From Planctomycetota bacterium (lineage in GTDB: Bacteria; Planctomycetota; UBA1135; UBA2386): DNA of 32,223 bases. Positions 1 to 7,961 of this stretch are shown piece after piece (the first letter of the stretch is position 1; each line of letters begins with the position of its first letter). The stretch is from contig JAEUHS010000112.1 in the NCBI GenBank assembly GCA_016794035.1, forward strand, positions 1 through 32,223, in the 5' to 3' direction. The notes beneath the pieces were generated by a model. The model was given only the letters and a program-made list of their open reading frames with translations, was not told the origin of the DNA and did no database searches. The position numbers and the translations under genes were made by a program.

Positions 1-1092
1 GCGGCCGAACGAGCCGGCGGCGGCGGGCTGAGCTTCGGCCGCAACCGCGTCACCGCGAAGGTGCTGTCCGAGTTCACCAGCCAGCTCGCGGTGCTGCTGA
101 ACGCCGGCATCCCGATCACCAAGAGCCTGCGCATCCTCGAAGGGCAGCTCAAACCCGGCCCGATGAAGCGCATCGCCGGCGGCCTGGTCGAGGACGTCGA
201 GGGCGGCACCGCGCTGTCGGAGGCGATGGCCAAACACGACCAGGTGTTCGACGCGCTCTACACCAACATGGTGCGCGCCGGCGAAGCGGGCGGTGTGCAG
301 GAGGAGATCCTCAACCGGCTCGCCGGCTTCCTGACCACCAGCGAGTCTATCAAGGGCCGCGTCAAGGGCGCGCTGGCCTACCCGGTCGCGATCCTGGTCG
401 TCGCGATCCTGGTGCTGCTGCTGGTGTTCGCGTTCGTGATCCCGCGCTTCAAGCAGGTGTTCGAGACCATGGGCCGCGGCGAACTGCACTGGACCACCCA
501 GTTCGTGATGAACGTCGGCGAGCACATGAAGGTCTGGTGGTGGAGCTACCTGCTCGGCGTCGTGCTGGTCGTGGCGCTGCATCGCCTGCTGCTGCTGAAG
601 GCGCTCGGCTACCGTCGCTTCATGCACCGCGTCGCGCTGCACCTGCCGCTGTTCGGGCCGCTGATCCACAAGAGCCTCGTCGCCCGCTTCGCGCGCACGT
701 TCGGCACGTTGATCCAGAGCGGCGTGCCGCACCTCGAGGCGCTCGACATCCTGCTGGCGTCGACCAACAACGTGCACATGAAAGGCGCCGTCGGCATGGT
801 GCAGTCGTCGATCCGCGAGGGCGCCGGCTTCGCGGTGCCGATGGGCGAGAGCCACATGTTCGACGACATCGTCGTCAACATGGTCGACGTCGGCGAACAG
901 ACCGGCGAACTCGACCGCATGCTGGCCAAGGTCGCCGACCGCTACGAGACCGAGGTCGACCAGACCGTCGAGACGACGTTCAAGGCGATCGAGCCGATCC
1001 TGCTGGTGGTGATGGCCGTCATCGTCGGCTTCATCGTGTTCGCGCTGTTCATGCCGCTCCTGACGATGATGCAGCAGATCAGCCGCAGGTAG
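1..1092 (+). CDS. Type II secretion/type IV pilus inner-membrane protein, GspF/PilC family (5' partial)
   Basis: Polytopic inner-membrane platform protein of type II secretion or type IV pilus machines, which links the assembly ATPase to pseudopilin assembly. The frame is already open at base 1, so the gene starts upstream; the GTG at 61 lies inside the conserved first cytoplasmic domain. Two GspF domains are visible: the first begins at VLSEFTSQLAVLLNAGIPI, the second around SLVARFARTFGTLIQSGVP. Three membrane segments follow the family pattern: YPVAILVVAILVLLLVFAFV, a segment near WWWSYLLGVVLVVAL, and a C-terminal one near PILLVVMAVIVGFIVFALF. With 363 visible residues against a usual ~400, only the N-terminal tail is missing. 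GspF and PilC cannot be told apart here because the neighbouring secretion genes are outside the window. A histidine kinase starts 2 nt after the stop. Family assignment is firm; the exact system is not. Confidence 0.93.
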   Translation, partial: AAERAGGGGLSFGRNRVTAKVLSEFTSQLAVLLNAGIPITKSLRILEGQLKPGPMKRIAGGLVEDVEGGTALSEAMAKHDQVFDALYTNMVRAGEAGGVQEEILNRLAGFLTTSESIKGRVKGALAYPVAILVVAILVLLLVFAFVIPRFKQVFETMGRGELHWTTQFVMNVGEHMKVWWWSYLLGVVLVVALHRLLLLKALGYRRFMHRVALHLPLFGPLIHKSLVARFARTFGTLIQSGVPHLEALDILLASTNNVHMKGAVGMVQSSIREGAGFAVPMGESHMFDDIVVNMVDVGEQTGELDRMLAKVADRYETEVDQTVETTFKAIEPILLVVMAVIVGFIVFALFMPLLTMMQQISRR

Positions 1093-1094
1093 CC

Positions 1095-2576
1095 GTGTCG
1101 CTGGTCTGGCGCATCCTGCTGGTCTCGCTGCTGCTCAACGTGCTGACAGTCGGCAGCGTGCAGGTGGTCGTCTACCTGTCGCAGCAGGAGTGGTTCCACC
1201 GCGAACGCAACCAGATGCTCGAGTCGGTGCTCGAGTCGCTGTCGGTGCTCGAACGCGTCTACGCGCCCGAACGGCTCGGCGACGCCAGCCAGGTCCGACC
1301 GCTGGTGCTGAACTCGACGCTGCGCGAGGTCTACGACGACGTGATCCTGACCAGCGGCCGGCCGCCGTACGAGGGCACGGTCAACCTCAACCCGCGCGGC
1401 GCCGTGCATCGCGATCCGGACACCTTCCCGCGCGACGAGATCCTGCTCGGCATGGAACGTTCGCGCGACGTCTACGGCCTGTTGCCGGTCGCCGGCGGCT
1501 ACTGCTACTGCGTGCGTCAGGGCGAGTCGGTCGCCGGCTACGTCTGGTTCGTGCCGAAGCACCCCGAGGCATCGCCGACGCTGCCGCTGCTGCTGACGGC
1601 GCTCGCCGCGCTCGCGGTCGGCACGCTGCTGTTCGCCGGGCTGCTGACCTGGCACATGCGGCGCGCGGTCGGCCGCCCGCTGCAGGCGATCGGCGCCGCC
1701 GCGGCCGCGGTCGCGACCGGCCGCTACGACGTGCGGCTGCCCGAGCAGCAGGGCATCGCCGAGCTGCAGCCGGTGGTGGCGACGTTCAACCGCATGGCGG
1801 TGCAGGTCGGCGCCAACACGTCGGTGCTCGAGCACGCGGTGCAGCGCGCGGTCGAACAGACCAAGCAGCAGGAGCGCGCGCTGGTGCTGAGTTCGCGGCT
1901 GGCGAGCATCGGCACGCTGGCGGCCGGCGTCGCCCACGAGATCAACAACCCGATCGGCGGCATGCAGAACGCCGTGCACCGGCTGCTGCAGGACGAGGGC
2001 CTGGCCGACAAGCAGCGCACCTACCTGCAGCTGGTGCAGGACGGCCTCGCGCGCATCGGTCGCACCGCGCGGCGGCTGCTCGACTTCGCGCCGCGGCCGG
2101 CGAAGGCCGGCGCGCTGCCGATCGCGACGGCGATCGAGGGCGCACGCGCGCTGGTCGAACACCGCGCGCAGGCCGAGCGCGTGCAGCTCGACATCGACGT
2201 GCCGCGCGACCTGCCGGCCGTGCACGGCGACGCGCACGAGATCCAGCAGGTGGTGCTGAACCTGTTGCTGAACTCGCTCGACGCGCTGGGCGAACGCGGC
2301 GGCGGCGGCCGCATCACGGTGCGCGCGCGCCGCGTCGCCGACAAGGTGCAGCTCGACGTCGAGGACGACGGCCCCGGCATGGCCAGCGAAGACCTCGGCC
2401 GCGTGTTCGATCCGTTCTTCACCAAGAAGGCGCGGCCCGACGCCAGCGGGCTCGGCATGTTCATCTGCTACTCGATCGTGCACAACCACGGCGGCGAGAT
2501 GACCGTCGACAGCCAGCCCGGCCATGGCTTCCGCGTGCACGTCGTGCTGCCGCTCGGCGGCGGGGCTGCCGGCTGA
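1095..2576 (+). CDS. Membrane sensor histidine kinase (HAMP-HisKA-HATPase)
   Basis: Sensor kinase that would autophosphorylate on histidine and pass phosphate to a response regulator. The GTG at 1095 was chosen because it sits 2 nt after the preceding stop and puts a hydrophobic signal anchor (residues 5-28) at the N-terminus. An extracytoplasmic region (about 30-160) with a cysteine pair in GGYCYCV leads to a second membrane segment (162-186) and a HAMP linker (about 187-240). The dimerisation/phosphoacceptor helix carries GVAHEINNP with His281. The ATPase domain shows the N box (LLNSLDALGE), a G1 box (DDGPGMA), an F box (FDPFFTKK) and a G2 box (GLGMFI). The sensor part matches no domain I recognise. 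No response regulator lies beside it in this window, and the coupling to a GspF/PilC gene suggests a link to secretion or pilus control, which is inference. A 184-nt gap follows, holding only a TAGCGT -10-like hexamer at 2665. Confidence 0.92.
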   Translation: MSLVWRILLVSLLLNVLTVGSVQVVVYLSQQEWFHRERNQMLESVLESLSVLERVYAPERLGDASQVRPLVLNSTLREVYDDVILTSGRPPYEGTVNLNPRGAVHRDPDTFPRDEILLGMERSRDVYGLLPVAGGYCYCVRQGESVAGYVWFVPKHPEASPTLPLLLTALAALAVGTLLFAGLLTWHMRRAVGRPLQAIGAAAAAVATGRYDVRLPEQQGIAELQPVVATFNRMAVQVGANTSVLEHAVQRAVEQTKQQERALVLSSRLASIGTLAAGVAHEINNPIGGMQNAVHRLLQDEGLADKQRTYLQLVQDGLARIGRTARRLLDFAPRPAKAGALPIATAIEGARALVEHRAQAERVQLDIDVPRDLPAVHGDAHEIQQVVLNLLLNSLDALGERGGGGRITVRARRVADKVQLDVEDDGPGMASEDLGRVFDPFFTKKARPDASGLGMFICYSIVHNHGGEMTVDSQPGHGFRVHVVLPLGGGAAG

Positions 2577-2760
2577 GCGGCGGACGCGTGCGGCCGGCTG
2601 CGCGGCCCGGTTGCGACGGGCTCCCGGCCGGTGCTCGTCCCGTGCATGCCCACGACCACCGTGGTAGCGTGGCCCGCTCGGATCCCTCGGTGCCGCCGAC
2701 ACCGCCTTCGGAACTGCGCGACGGATCGACGCCAGCGACCCCGAGCGTCCGCCCTCCCGC

Positions 2761-4908
2761 ATGCGCTTCCTACGTCTCCTCCTCGCCTTGGGTGGCCTGC
2801 TGGGCGGGGGCTACGTGCTGGGCAGCACGCTGCTCGCGGTCGGCGACGTCTTCCACGAGCTGCCGTTCATGGACGCGTGGGACCAGGTCTTCGGCTACGA
2901 GGTGTACTGCCGCGGTGATCTGCCGATCAGCGCGCTGTGGGCGCAGCACAACGAGCACCGCATCCTGCTGCAGCGGCTGATCTTCCTGGTCGACTTCGCG
3001 CTGTGCCAGGGCCGCGGGGTGTTCCCGATCGCCTGCAGCATCGCGCTCCAGCTGGCGCAGGTCTGCCTGCTGGTCTGGATCGTCAGGCAGGCAGCCGTGC
3101 TGCGTCGCACCGAACTGGTGTTCGTCGCCGGCATCGCCACGGCGGCCACGTTCAGCGCCGGCCAGCTCGAGAACTTCTACTGGCCGTTCCAGACGCAGTT
3201 CTTCCTGATCTTCGCCAACGGTCTGGCCGCCATCGCGGCGCTGCACGCGGCGCTGCGCGACGGCTCGGTGCGGCTCGGGTGGCTGGCGCTCAGCCTGCTG
3301 CTGGCTGCGTGCGCGACCTTCTCGATGGCCAACGGAGTGCTGGCGTGGCCGACGCTGTTCCTGCTCGCGCTGCACCGGCGGGCGCCGAAACGCGCGCTGG
3401 TGGCGATCGCCGGGCTCGCGGTCCTCACGGGCATCGTGTTCTTCGCCGGGTATCGGCTGTCCGAGCACGGGTTGTCGATCGACAAGGTGTCGCCGGTCCG
3501 GTTCCTGGAGGCGCTCGTGCACCTCTACGGCAACCTGCTGCCGCCGCCCGCACCTGCCGCGACGCCGGTCCTCGGTGCGGTCTCGCTGCTCGTCGCGTCG
3601 GGATTCCTGCTCGGCTTCGGCTGGATTCGTTGCCGCAACCCCGCCGTGTCGGCCGGCATGTTCGCCGTGCTGTTCCTCGCCGGCGCACTGACACTGATCG
3701 CGATCGGCCGTTGCGGCCCCGACGGTCGGCGGATCGTGGCCTCCAGGTACAGCACGCCGCTGCTGCTGCTGTGGGCCTACATCCTGCCGCTCGCCTGGGT
3801 GCGGGCGAGGCAGGCGGGCAGCAGGGTCGGCGCCGGCCTCGCGGTCGGCGCGCTGCTCGCGTGGGGCTGGCTGCTCGTCGCCATCCAGCCGCACGCGGTG
3901 GCGCACCACCGCCCCGTGCACGATCGACAGGTCCGCGCGGCGATGGCCCTGGTCAACGACGTCCGGGACGAGGTCGCGATCCGGGGCAGCCACGACGTCG
4001 GACCCGACTACCTGATCGCGCGGAGCCGGACCCTGCGGGCCTTCCGGCTGTCGACCTTCCGCTACGGCTGGCAGGACCTGATCGGCACGGACCTCGCCCG
4101 GGCGTTCGCGATGGCGCCCGGCGTCCTGCCGCATGCGGCGATCGAGAGCGTCCATGCGGTGCGCGGCGAGCCGAACGCGTTCCGCATCGAGGGTTGGAGC
4201 TGGGACCCCGAGCGCCGATGCGGATTCGACTGGATCGTGCTCGCCGACCGCAGCGGCACGATCCTGGGCATCGGCGAAGGCGGCGTGCTGGCTCCGCACG
4301 CCATGCAACAGGACGCCGCGGTGACCGGCGACCGGGCCGGGTGGGTCGGCTACGTGCGCCTGCCGCCGGGCACGCAGGGGCCGGTCACCATCGTCGCCGG
4401 CGCGCTGCCGGCCGGCCTCCGCACGCTGCGGGCGATCGGCGGCTCGTGTTCCACCGCCGCGATCTGGCTCGAGGACGACAGCAGCCTGGGCGACCCGGTG
4501 ACCACCGAGGTCGCGAGCGAAGGCGCGTGGCGGCGCGATGGGGCGGCGATACCCGGTCCGCCGCCGCCTCGCGCGACCCCGGTCTACCGCTCGCATGCCG
4601 GTGGCGAGGCGGGCCGAGGCGAGCTGGTGCTCGGCCCGATCGTGCTGCCGCAGGGCGGCTCGATCGGCATCCCCGTGCTGCCCGGGCCGGTGACCGCGAC
4701 GGTCGAGATCCGCGCGGTCGACGCCGATTCCGGGGCCGAGTACGCGCGCCTGCGCGGTCCGAGCCGAACGCCCGGGTGGTCGACCTGTCGGATCCAGGCA
4801 CCCGCGGATCGGGAGCTGCGCCTGCGGATCGTCGCCGGGCACGACGGCATCGGCGCCGGCGCGTGGTTCGCCGTGGCGCTGCCGTCCTGGATCGGGTCGA
4901 CGAAGTAG
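2761..4908 (+). CDS. Large multi-pass membrane protein with C-terminal soluble domain
   Basis: Not assignable to a named function. The first ~390 residues are strongly hydrophobic, with about ten likely membrane segments starting at residue 3. Between the first two lies a periplasmic loop rich in acidic and aromatic residues (LPFMDAWDQVFGYE, then WAQHNEHRILLQRL). An early loop with acidic residues, followed by many hydrophobic helices, is the layout of GT-C type glycosyltransferases and their relatives, but I see no decisive catalytic motif. The C-terminal ~320 residues are hydrophilic and probably beta-rich: one part begins near IEGWSWDPERR and another, containing GPIVLPQGGSIGIPVLPGP, ends the protein. 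The ATG at 2761 gives the first membrane helix directly. No Shine-Dalgarno sequence is visible. It ends 26 nt from the end of the convergent diguanylate cyclase gene. Coding status is secure; a role in surface polysaccharide or lipid glycosylation is a guess. Confidence 0.8.
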   Translation: MRFLRLLLALGGLLGGGYVLGSTLLAVGDVFHELPFMDAWDQVFGYEVYCRGDLPISALWAQHNEHRILLQRLIFLVDFALCQGRGVFPIACSIALQLAQVCLLVWIVRQAAVLRRTELVFVAGIATAATFSAGQLENFYWPFQTQFFLIFANGLAAIAALHAALRDGSVRLGWLALSLLLAACATFSMANGVLAWPTLFLLALHRRAPKRALVAIAGLAVLTGIVFFAGYRLSEHGLSIDKVSPVRFLEALVHLYGNLLPPPAPAATPVLGAVSLLVASGFLLGFGWIRCRNPAVSAGMFAVLFLAGALTLIAIGRCGPDGRRIVASRYSTPLLLLWAYILPLAWVRARQAGSRVGAGLAVGALLAWGWLLVAIQPHAVAHHRPVHDRQVRAAMALVNDVRDEVAIRGSHDVGPDYLIARSRTLRAFRLSTFRYGWQDLIGTDLARAFAMAPGVLPHAAIESVHAVRGEPNAFRIEGWSWDPERRCGFDWIVLADRSGTILGIGEGGVLAPHAMQQDAAVTGDRAGWVGYVRLPPGTQGPVTIVAGALPAGLRTLRAIGGSCSTAAIWLEDDSSLGDPVTTEVASEGAWRRDGAAIPGPPPPRATPVYRSHAGGEAGRGELVLGPIVLPQGGSIGIPVLPGPVTATVEIRAVDADSGAEYARLRGPSRTPGWSTCRIQAPADRELRLRIVAGHDGIGAGAWFAVALPSWIGSTK

Positions 4909-4934
4909 CGACCGCCGCGCGCCGGCGCGACCGG

Positions 4935-5936
4935 CTACGCCTGCTGCGGCGCGCTCTCGCTGCCGGAGTAGAGCCAGACCTGGTTCTTGCCGCGGCGCTT
5001 GGCCTCCTGCAGCGCGCGGTTGGCGTTGCGGCGCAGGTGTTCGATCGTGCTGGCCGACCGGCCGTCGTAGCAGTCGACGCCGATCGACACGGTGACCTGG
5101 CGCTGGTACGAGCCGCTGCTGACGACCATGCCGGCGATGCGCTGGCGGATGCGCAGCGCGGTGTGCACGGCCTCGGCCGGGCTCGTCTGCGGCAGCAGCA
5201 GGCAGAACTCGTCGCCGCCGAAGCGGCCCGCGTAGTCGGTCTCGCGCACGTTCGCCTTCAGCGCGTCGGCGACGCGACGCAGCACCTCGTCGCCGAACGC
5301 GTACTCGGTGCTGTCGTTGACGCCCTTGAAGTTGTCGACGTCGACCAGCAGCAGCGACAGCGGGTTCTGGTGCCGCTGCGCGCGCTTCCATTCGAGGCCG
5401 AGGATGCGCTTCATGTACAGCTCGGACGAGAGCCCGGTCTTGAAGTCCATGCTGACCTGGCTCTCGAGCTGCCGCGCGCGCACCTGCAGGCCGCGCACGC
5501 GCGACCGGGTCAGCAGCGCCAGCTCGACGCGGTGCAGGCACTCGGCGGTCTGGGCCGGCTTCAGCACGAAGTCGCGGAACGGGATCCGCATCGCGCGCGC
5601 CTCCCCGAGCGCCTGCAGGTCGTCGACCAAGAGGATCACCGGCACCGGGTCGTCCTCGCGCTGCAGGCCTTCGAGCAGTTCGAGTTCGACGCCGCCGGCG
5701 CACAGCACCAGCGGGTTGAGCACGACCAGGTCCGGGCGCCGTTCGCCGGCCATCCGATGGCTCTGCGCCAGCGAGTCGGCGACCTGTACGGCATAACCGG
5801 ACCTCGACAGCGCCGCGCACAACTCGCTGAGCGGATCGCGGTTGTGGTTCATCACCAGCAGCACTGGCGCGGCCGGCTGCGCTGGCTCCGGCGGCGGGTG
5901 GCGCTGCGGGGTCTCCACGGGATGCTCGGTCGTCAC
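4935..5936 (-). CDS. Diguanylate cyclase with degenerate receiver domain
   Basis: Makes the second messenger cyclic di-GMP from two GTP in the cytoplasm. The C-terminal GGDEF domain (about residues 165-325) is intact: DVDNFKGVND for metal and substrate binding, the active-site loop FGGDEF, and an RETD inhibitory I-site exactly five residues before the GGDEF motif, so product inhibition is expected. The N-terminal ~125 residues have a response-regulator fold, with alternating strands and a conserved Lys-Pro (FVLKP). However, the phosphoacceptor position reads VVLNPL (Asn for Asp) and the acidic pocket reads MNHNRD, so phosphorylation is unlikely. The open frame extends upstream to 6164, but that stretch reads as low-complexity Arg/Gly sequence. 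I chose the GTG at 5936, just before a proline-rich linker and the receiver core. A TAGACT hexamer lies 74 nt upstream, divergent from the rpsB promoter. Confidence 0.9.
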   Translation of the reverse strand: MTTEHPVETPQRHPPPEPAQPAAPVLLVMNHNRDPLSELCAALSRSGYAVQVADSLAQSHRMAGERRPDLVVLNPLVLCAGGVELELLEGLQREDDPVPVILLVDDLQALGEARAMRIPFRDFVLKPAQTAECLHRVELALLTRSRVRGLQVRARQLESQVSMDFKTGLSSELYMKRILGLEWKRAQRHQNPLSLLLVDVDNFKGVNDSTEYAFGDEVLRRVADALKANVRETDYAGRFGGDEFCLLLPQTSPAEAVHTALRIRQRIAGMVVSSGSYQRQVTVSIGVDCYDGRSASTIEHLRRNANRALQEAKRRGKNQVWLYSGSESAPQQA

Positions 5937-6094
5937 GGATGCGAAGCTGGGGTGGGGGCTGCCGGGTCGGTCGCGGCCATGCAGCAGCGCCCGGCCGGCG
6001 GGCCGCGCCCAGTCTACCGCCCGGCTGCCGAGGCGGAAGAGCCGGCATCCCCGCGTGCCGGAGCCGTTCCCGCGTCGTGAGCGCCAGAACGGCC

Positions 6095-6122
6095 TTGACC
6101 GGATTCGGTGCGTCCCTAGACT
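6095..6122 (+). promoter_or_regulatory. Promoter of the rpsB-tsf-pyrH-frr operon
   Basis: TTGACC at 6095-6100 and TAGACT at 6117-6122 are separated by 16 nt, close to the sigma-70 consensus. Transcription would start near 6129, leaving a ~50-nt leader before the rpsB GTG. It lies in the 242-nt divergent gap between the diguanylate cyclase and rpsB. No other gene or RNA is apparent in that gap. Confidence 0.55.
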
Positions 6123-6162
6123 CCTCCGCCCTTCATTCACCCGCAGACCGCAGACATGAGGC

Positions 6163-6168
6163 AAGGAG
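6163..6168 (+). promoter_or_regulatory. Shine-Dalgarno sequence that fixes the rpsB GTG start
   Basis: AAGGAG ends 10 nt before the GTG at 6179. It supports this GTG as the start rather than the ATG at 6156, which is out of frame. It is one of the few strong ribosome binding sites in the window. Confidence 0.7.
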
Positions 6169-6178
6169 CCGTTCGCAC

Positions 6179-7165
6179 GTGCCGCTAGTAACCGCCCAGG
6201 AATTGATCGACGCGGGAGTCCACTATGGCCACCAGGCCAGCCGGTGGAACCCGAAGATGAAGCCGTACATCCACGGCAAGCGGCACAAGATCCACGTGAT
6301 CAACCTGGAGGAGACGATCCGCGGGCTGTATCGCGCGACGCACTTCCTGCGCCACCTGGCGGCGACCGGCGCCCAGATCATGTTCCTCGGCACCAAGAAG
6401 CAGATCCGCCCGGTCGTCGAGGCCGAGGCGAAGAAGTGCACGATGCCGCCGGTGACCGAGCGCTGGATCGGCGGCACGCTGACCAACTTCGCCACCGTGC
6501 GCGAGCGCCTGGCGCGCCTGCTGGAGCTGGAGCAGCTCGAGGCGACCGGTGCGATCGAGAAGTACAAGAAGAAGGACCAGTCGACGATGCGCCGCGAGAT
6601 GAAGCGCATCCGCCGCAACCTCGAAGGCGTGCGCGATCTGCACGGCCTGCCGAGCGCCCTGATCGTGGTCGATCCGCGCCGCGAGGACAACGCGATGCGC
6701 GAGGCCAAGCGCATGAACGTGCCGGTCATCTGCGTGCTCGACACCGACTGCGATCCGTCGCTGGCCGACATCGTGATCCCCGCCAACGACGACGCGATGA
6801 GCTCGGTCCAGCTGGTGCTCAGCAAGCTCGCCGACGCGATCCTCGAAGGTCGCCAGAGCTGTGACGAGGCGACGCTGCGCGACGCGCAGCGCACCGCCAG
6901 CGACGACGTGCGCAACCGCCAGGCGCCCGGACGCCGCGCCGATGGCCGCGACGGCGGTGGCGGCCGCGGCGGTCCGCGCCGCGGTGGTCCCGGTGGCCGG
7001 CGCGGCCCCGGCGGCTTCGGCGGCCCGAGCGCGCCGCCGCGCTTCACGGCGGCCGGTGGTGGTGCCGGTGGCCACGCCGGCTCGGTGTCGATCGGTTCCG
7101 ATCGCGCCGAGGCCGACGAGGGCGCGCCGGCGACCCCGCCGCCGTCCGAATCGGCGCCGCAGTAG
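6179..7165 (+). CDS. rpsB: 30S ribosomal protein S2 with Gly/Arg-rich C-terminal extension
   Basis: Ribosomal protein S2, a small-subunit protein that joins late in assembly and helps recruit S1. The GTG start is supported by AAGGAG 10 nt upstream. Family signatures are clear: an N-terminal LIDAGVHYGHQASRWNPKM, then FLGTKKQ, RWIGGTLTNF, and near the end IVVDPRREDNAMREA and VICVLDTDCDP. The conserved S2 core ends near residue 240 (SKLADAILEGR). About 85 further residues follow: a basic Arg/Gly-rich stretch (about 255-290) and then an Ala/Pro/acidic tail. E. coli S2 has 241 residues, so the tail is an addition. It resembles RGG-type RNA-binding segments; that reading is inference. First gene of the classical rpsB-tsf-pyrH-frr order. 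Confidence 0.97.
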   Translation: MPLVTAQELIDAGVHYGHQASRWNPKMKPYIHGKRHKIHVINLEETIRGLYRATHFLRHLAATGAQIMFLGTKKQIRPVVEAEAKKCTMPPVTERWIGGTLTNFATVRERLARLLELEQLEATGAIEKYKKKDQSTMRREMKRIRRNLEGVRDLHGLPSALIVVDPRREDNAMREAKRMNVPVICVLDTDCDPSLADIVIPANDDAMSSVQLVLSKLADAILEGRQSCDEATLRDAQRTASDDVRNRQAPGRRADGRDGGGGRGGPRRGGPGGRRGPGGFGGPSAPPRFTAAGGGAGGHAGSVSIGSDRAEADEGAPATPPPSESAPQ

Positions 7166-7316
7166 GTGTGCCGGTGAGGGCGTGCATGCCACGTTCGGCG
7201 CGCGTCCACTCCGGTGCCCGACCGCGCCTTCGTCCCGGTGTCGCGGGGCGTTCGCGCCCGCACCCGAACCTGCCCGCCGCGCCTGCCGCGGCGAGCCACC
7301 CCGAGGAATCCCGACC

Positions 7317-7937
7317 ATGACCGAGATCGATGCCAAGACCGTGATGCGCCTGCGCGAGATGACCGGCGCGCCGATGATGGACTGCAAGGCCGCGCTGAAG
7401 GAGACCGCCGGCGACCTCGACAGGGCGAAGGACGTGCTGCGCAAGAAGGGCAAGCAGGTCGCCGACAAGGCCGCCGGCCGCGAGGTCAAGGAAGGCAAGC
7501 TGTTCAGCTACGTGCACCACAACGGCAAGCTGGCGGTGCTGGTCGAGATCGTCTGCGAGACCGACTTCGTGGCCAAGAACGAGGAGTTCAACGCGTTCGG
7601 CAAGGGCGTCTGCTTCACCGTCGCCGCCAGCAGCCCGCCGGTGATCTTCCTGAACCGCGACAGCGTCGATCCGGCCGCCGTGGCCAAGGAACGCGCGTTC
7701 GTGACCGAGCAGTCCAACGAGGCGATGAAGGGCAAGCCGCAGAGCGTGATCGACAAGGCGGTCGAGGGGCGCATGGAGAAGTACTTCGCCGAGCGCTGCC
7801 TGATGGAGACCGCCTACGTCGACCCGACCGGTCAGGGCGAGGCGCAGTCGGTCGAACAGAAGCGCACCGCGCTGGTCGGCAAGATCGGCGAGAACATCCA
7901 GGTGCGCCGGTTCGTGCGCATGGACCTTGGCGGCTGA
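7317..7937 (+). CDS. tsf: Elongation factor Ts
   Basis: Nucleotide exchange factor that recharges EF-Tu from GDP to GTP. The N-terminal UBA-like region carries LREMTGAPMMDCKAAL, and the core carries ETDFVAKNEEF, the two family signatures. The protein has 206 residues, close to the short Thermus-type form and shorter than the 283-residue E. coli protein. It therefore appears to keep the N-terminal domain and one core repeat, ending with NIQVRRFVRMDLGG. The ATG at 7317 is preceded by GAGGA 9 nt upstream. A 151-nt spacer separates it from rpsB, with no clear terminator, so cotranscription is likely. pyrH follows 24 nt downstream. Confidence 0.97.
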   Translation: MTEIDAKTVMRLREMTGAPMMDCKAALKETAGDLDRAKDVLRKKGKQVADKAAGREVKEGKLFSYVHHNGKLAVLVEIVCETDFVAKNEEFNAFGKGVCFTVAASSPPVIFLNRDSVDPAAVAKERAFVTEQSNEAMKGKPQSVIDKAVEGRMEKYFAERCLMETAYVDPTGQGEAQSVEQKRTALVGKIGENIQVRRFVRMDLGG

Positions 7938-7961
7938 GACGTCGTCCGCCACGCTTCGCGC

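Noticed and set aside
6156..6158. ATG as the start of rpsB
   Set aside because: It is out of frame with the S2 protein. The GTG at 6179 has AAGGAG 10 nt upstream and gives the correct N-terminus.
5937..6164. N-terminal extension of the diguanylate cyclase upstream to 6164
   Set aside because: The extra residues are Arg/Gly-rich, cover the rpsB promoter region and match no domain. The receiver domain begins after 5936.
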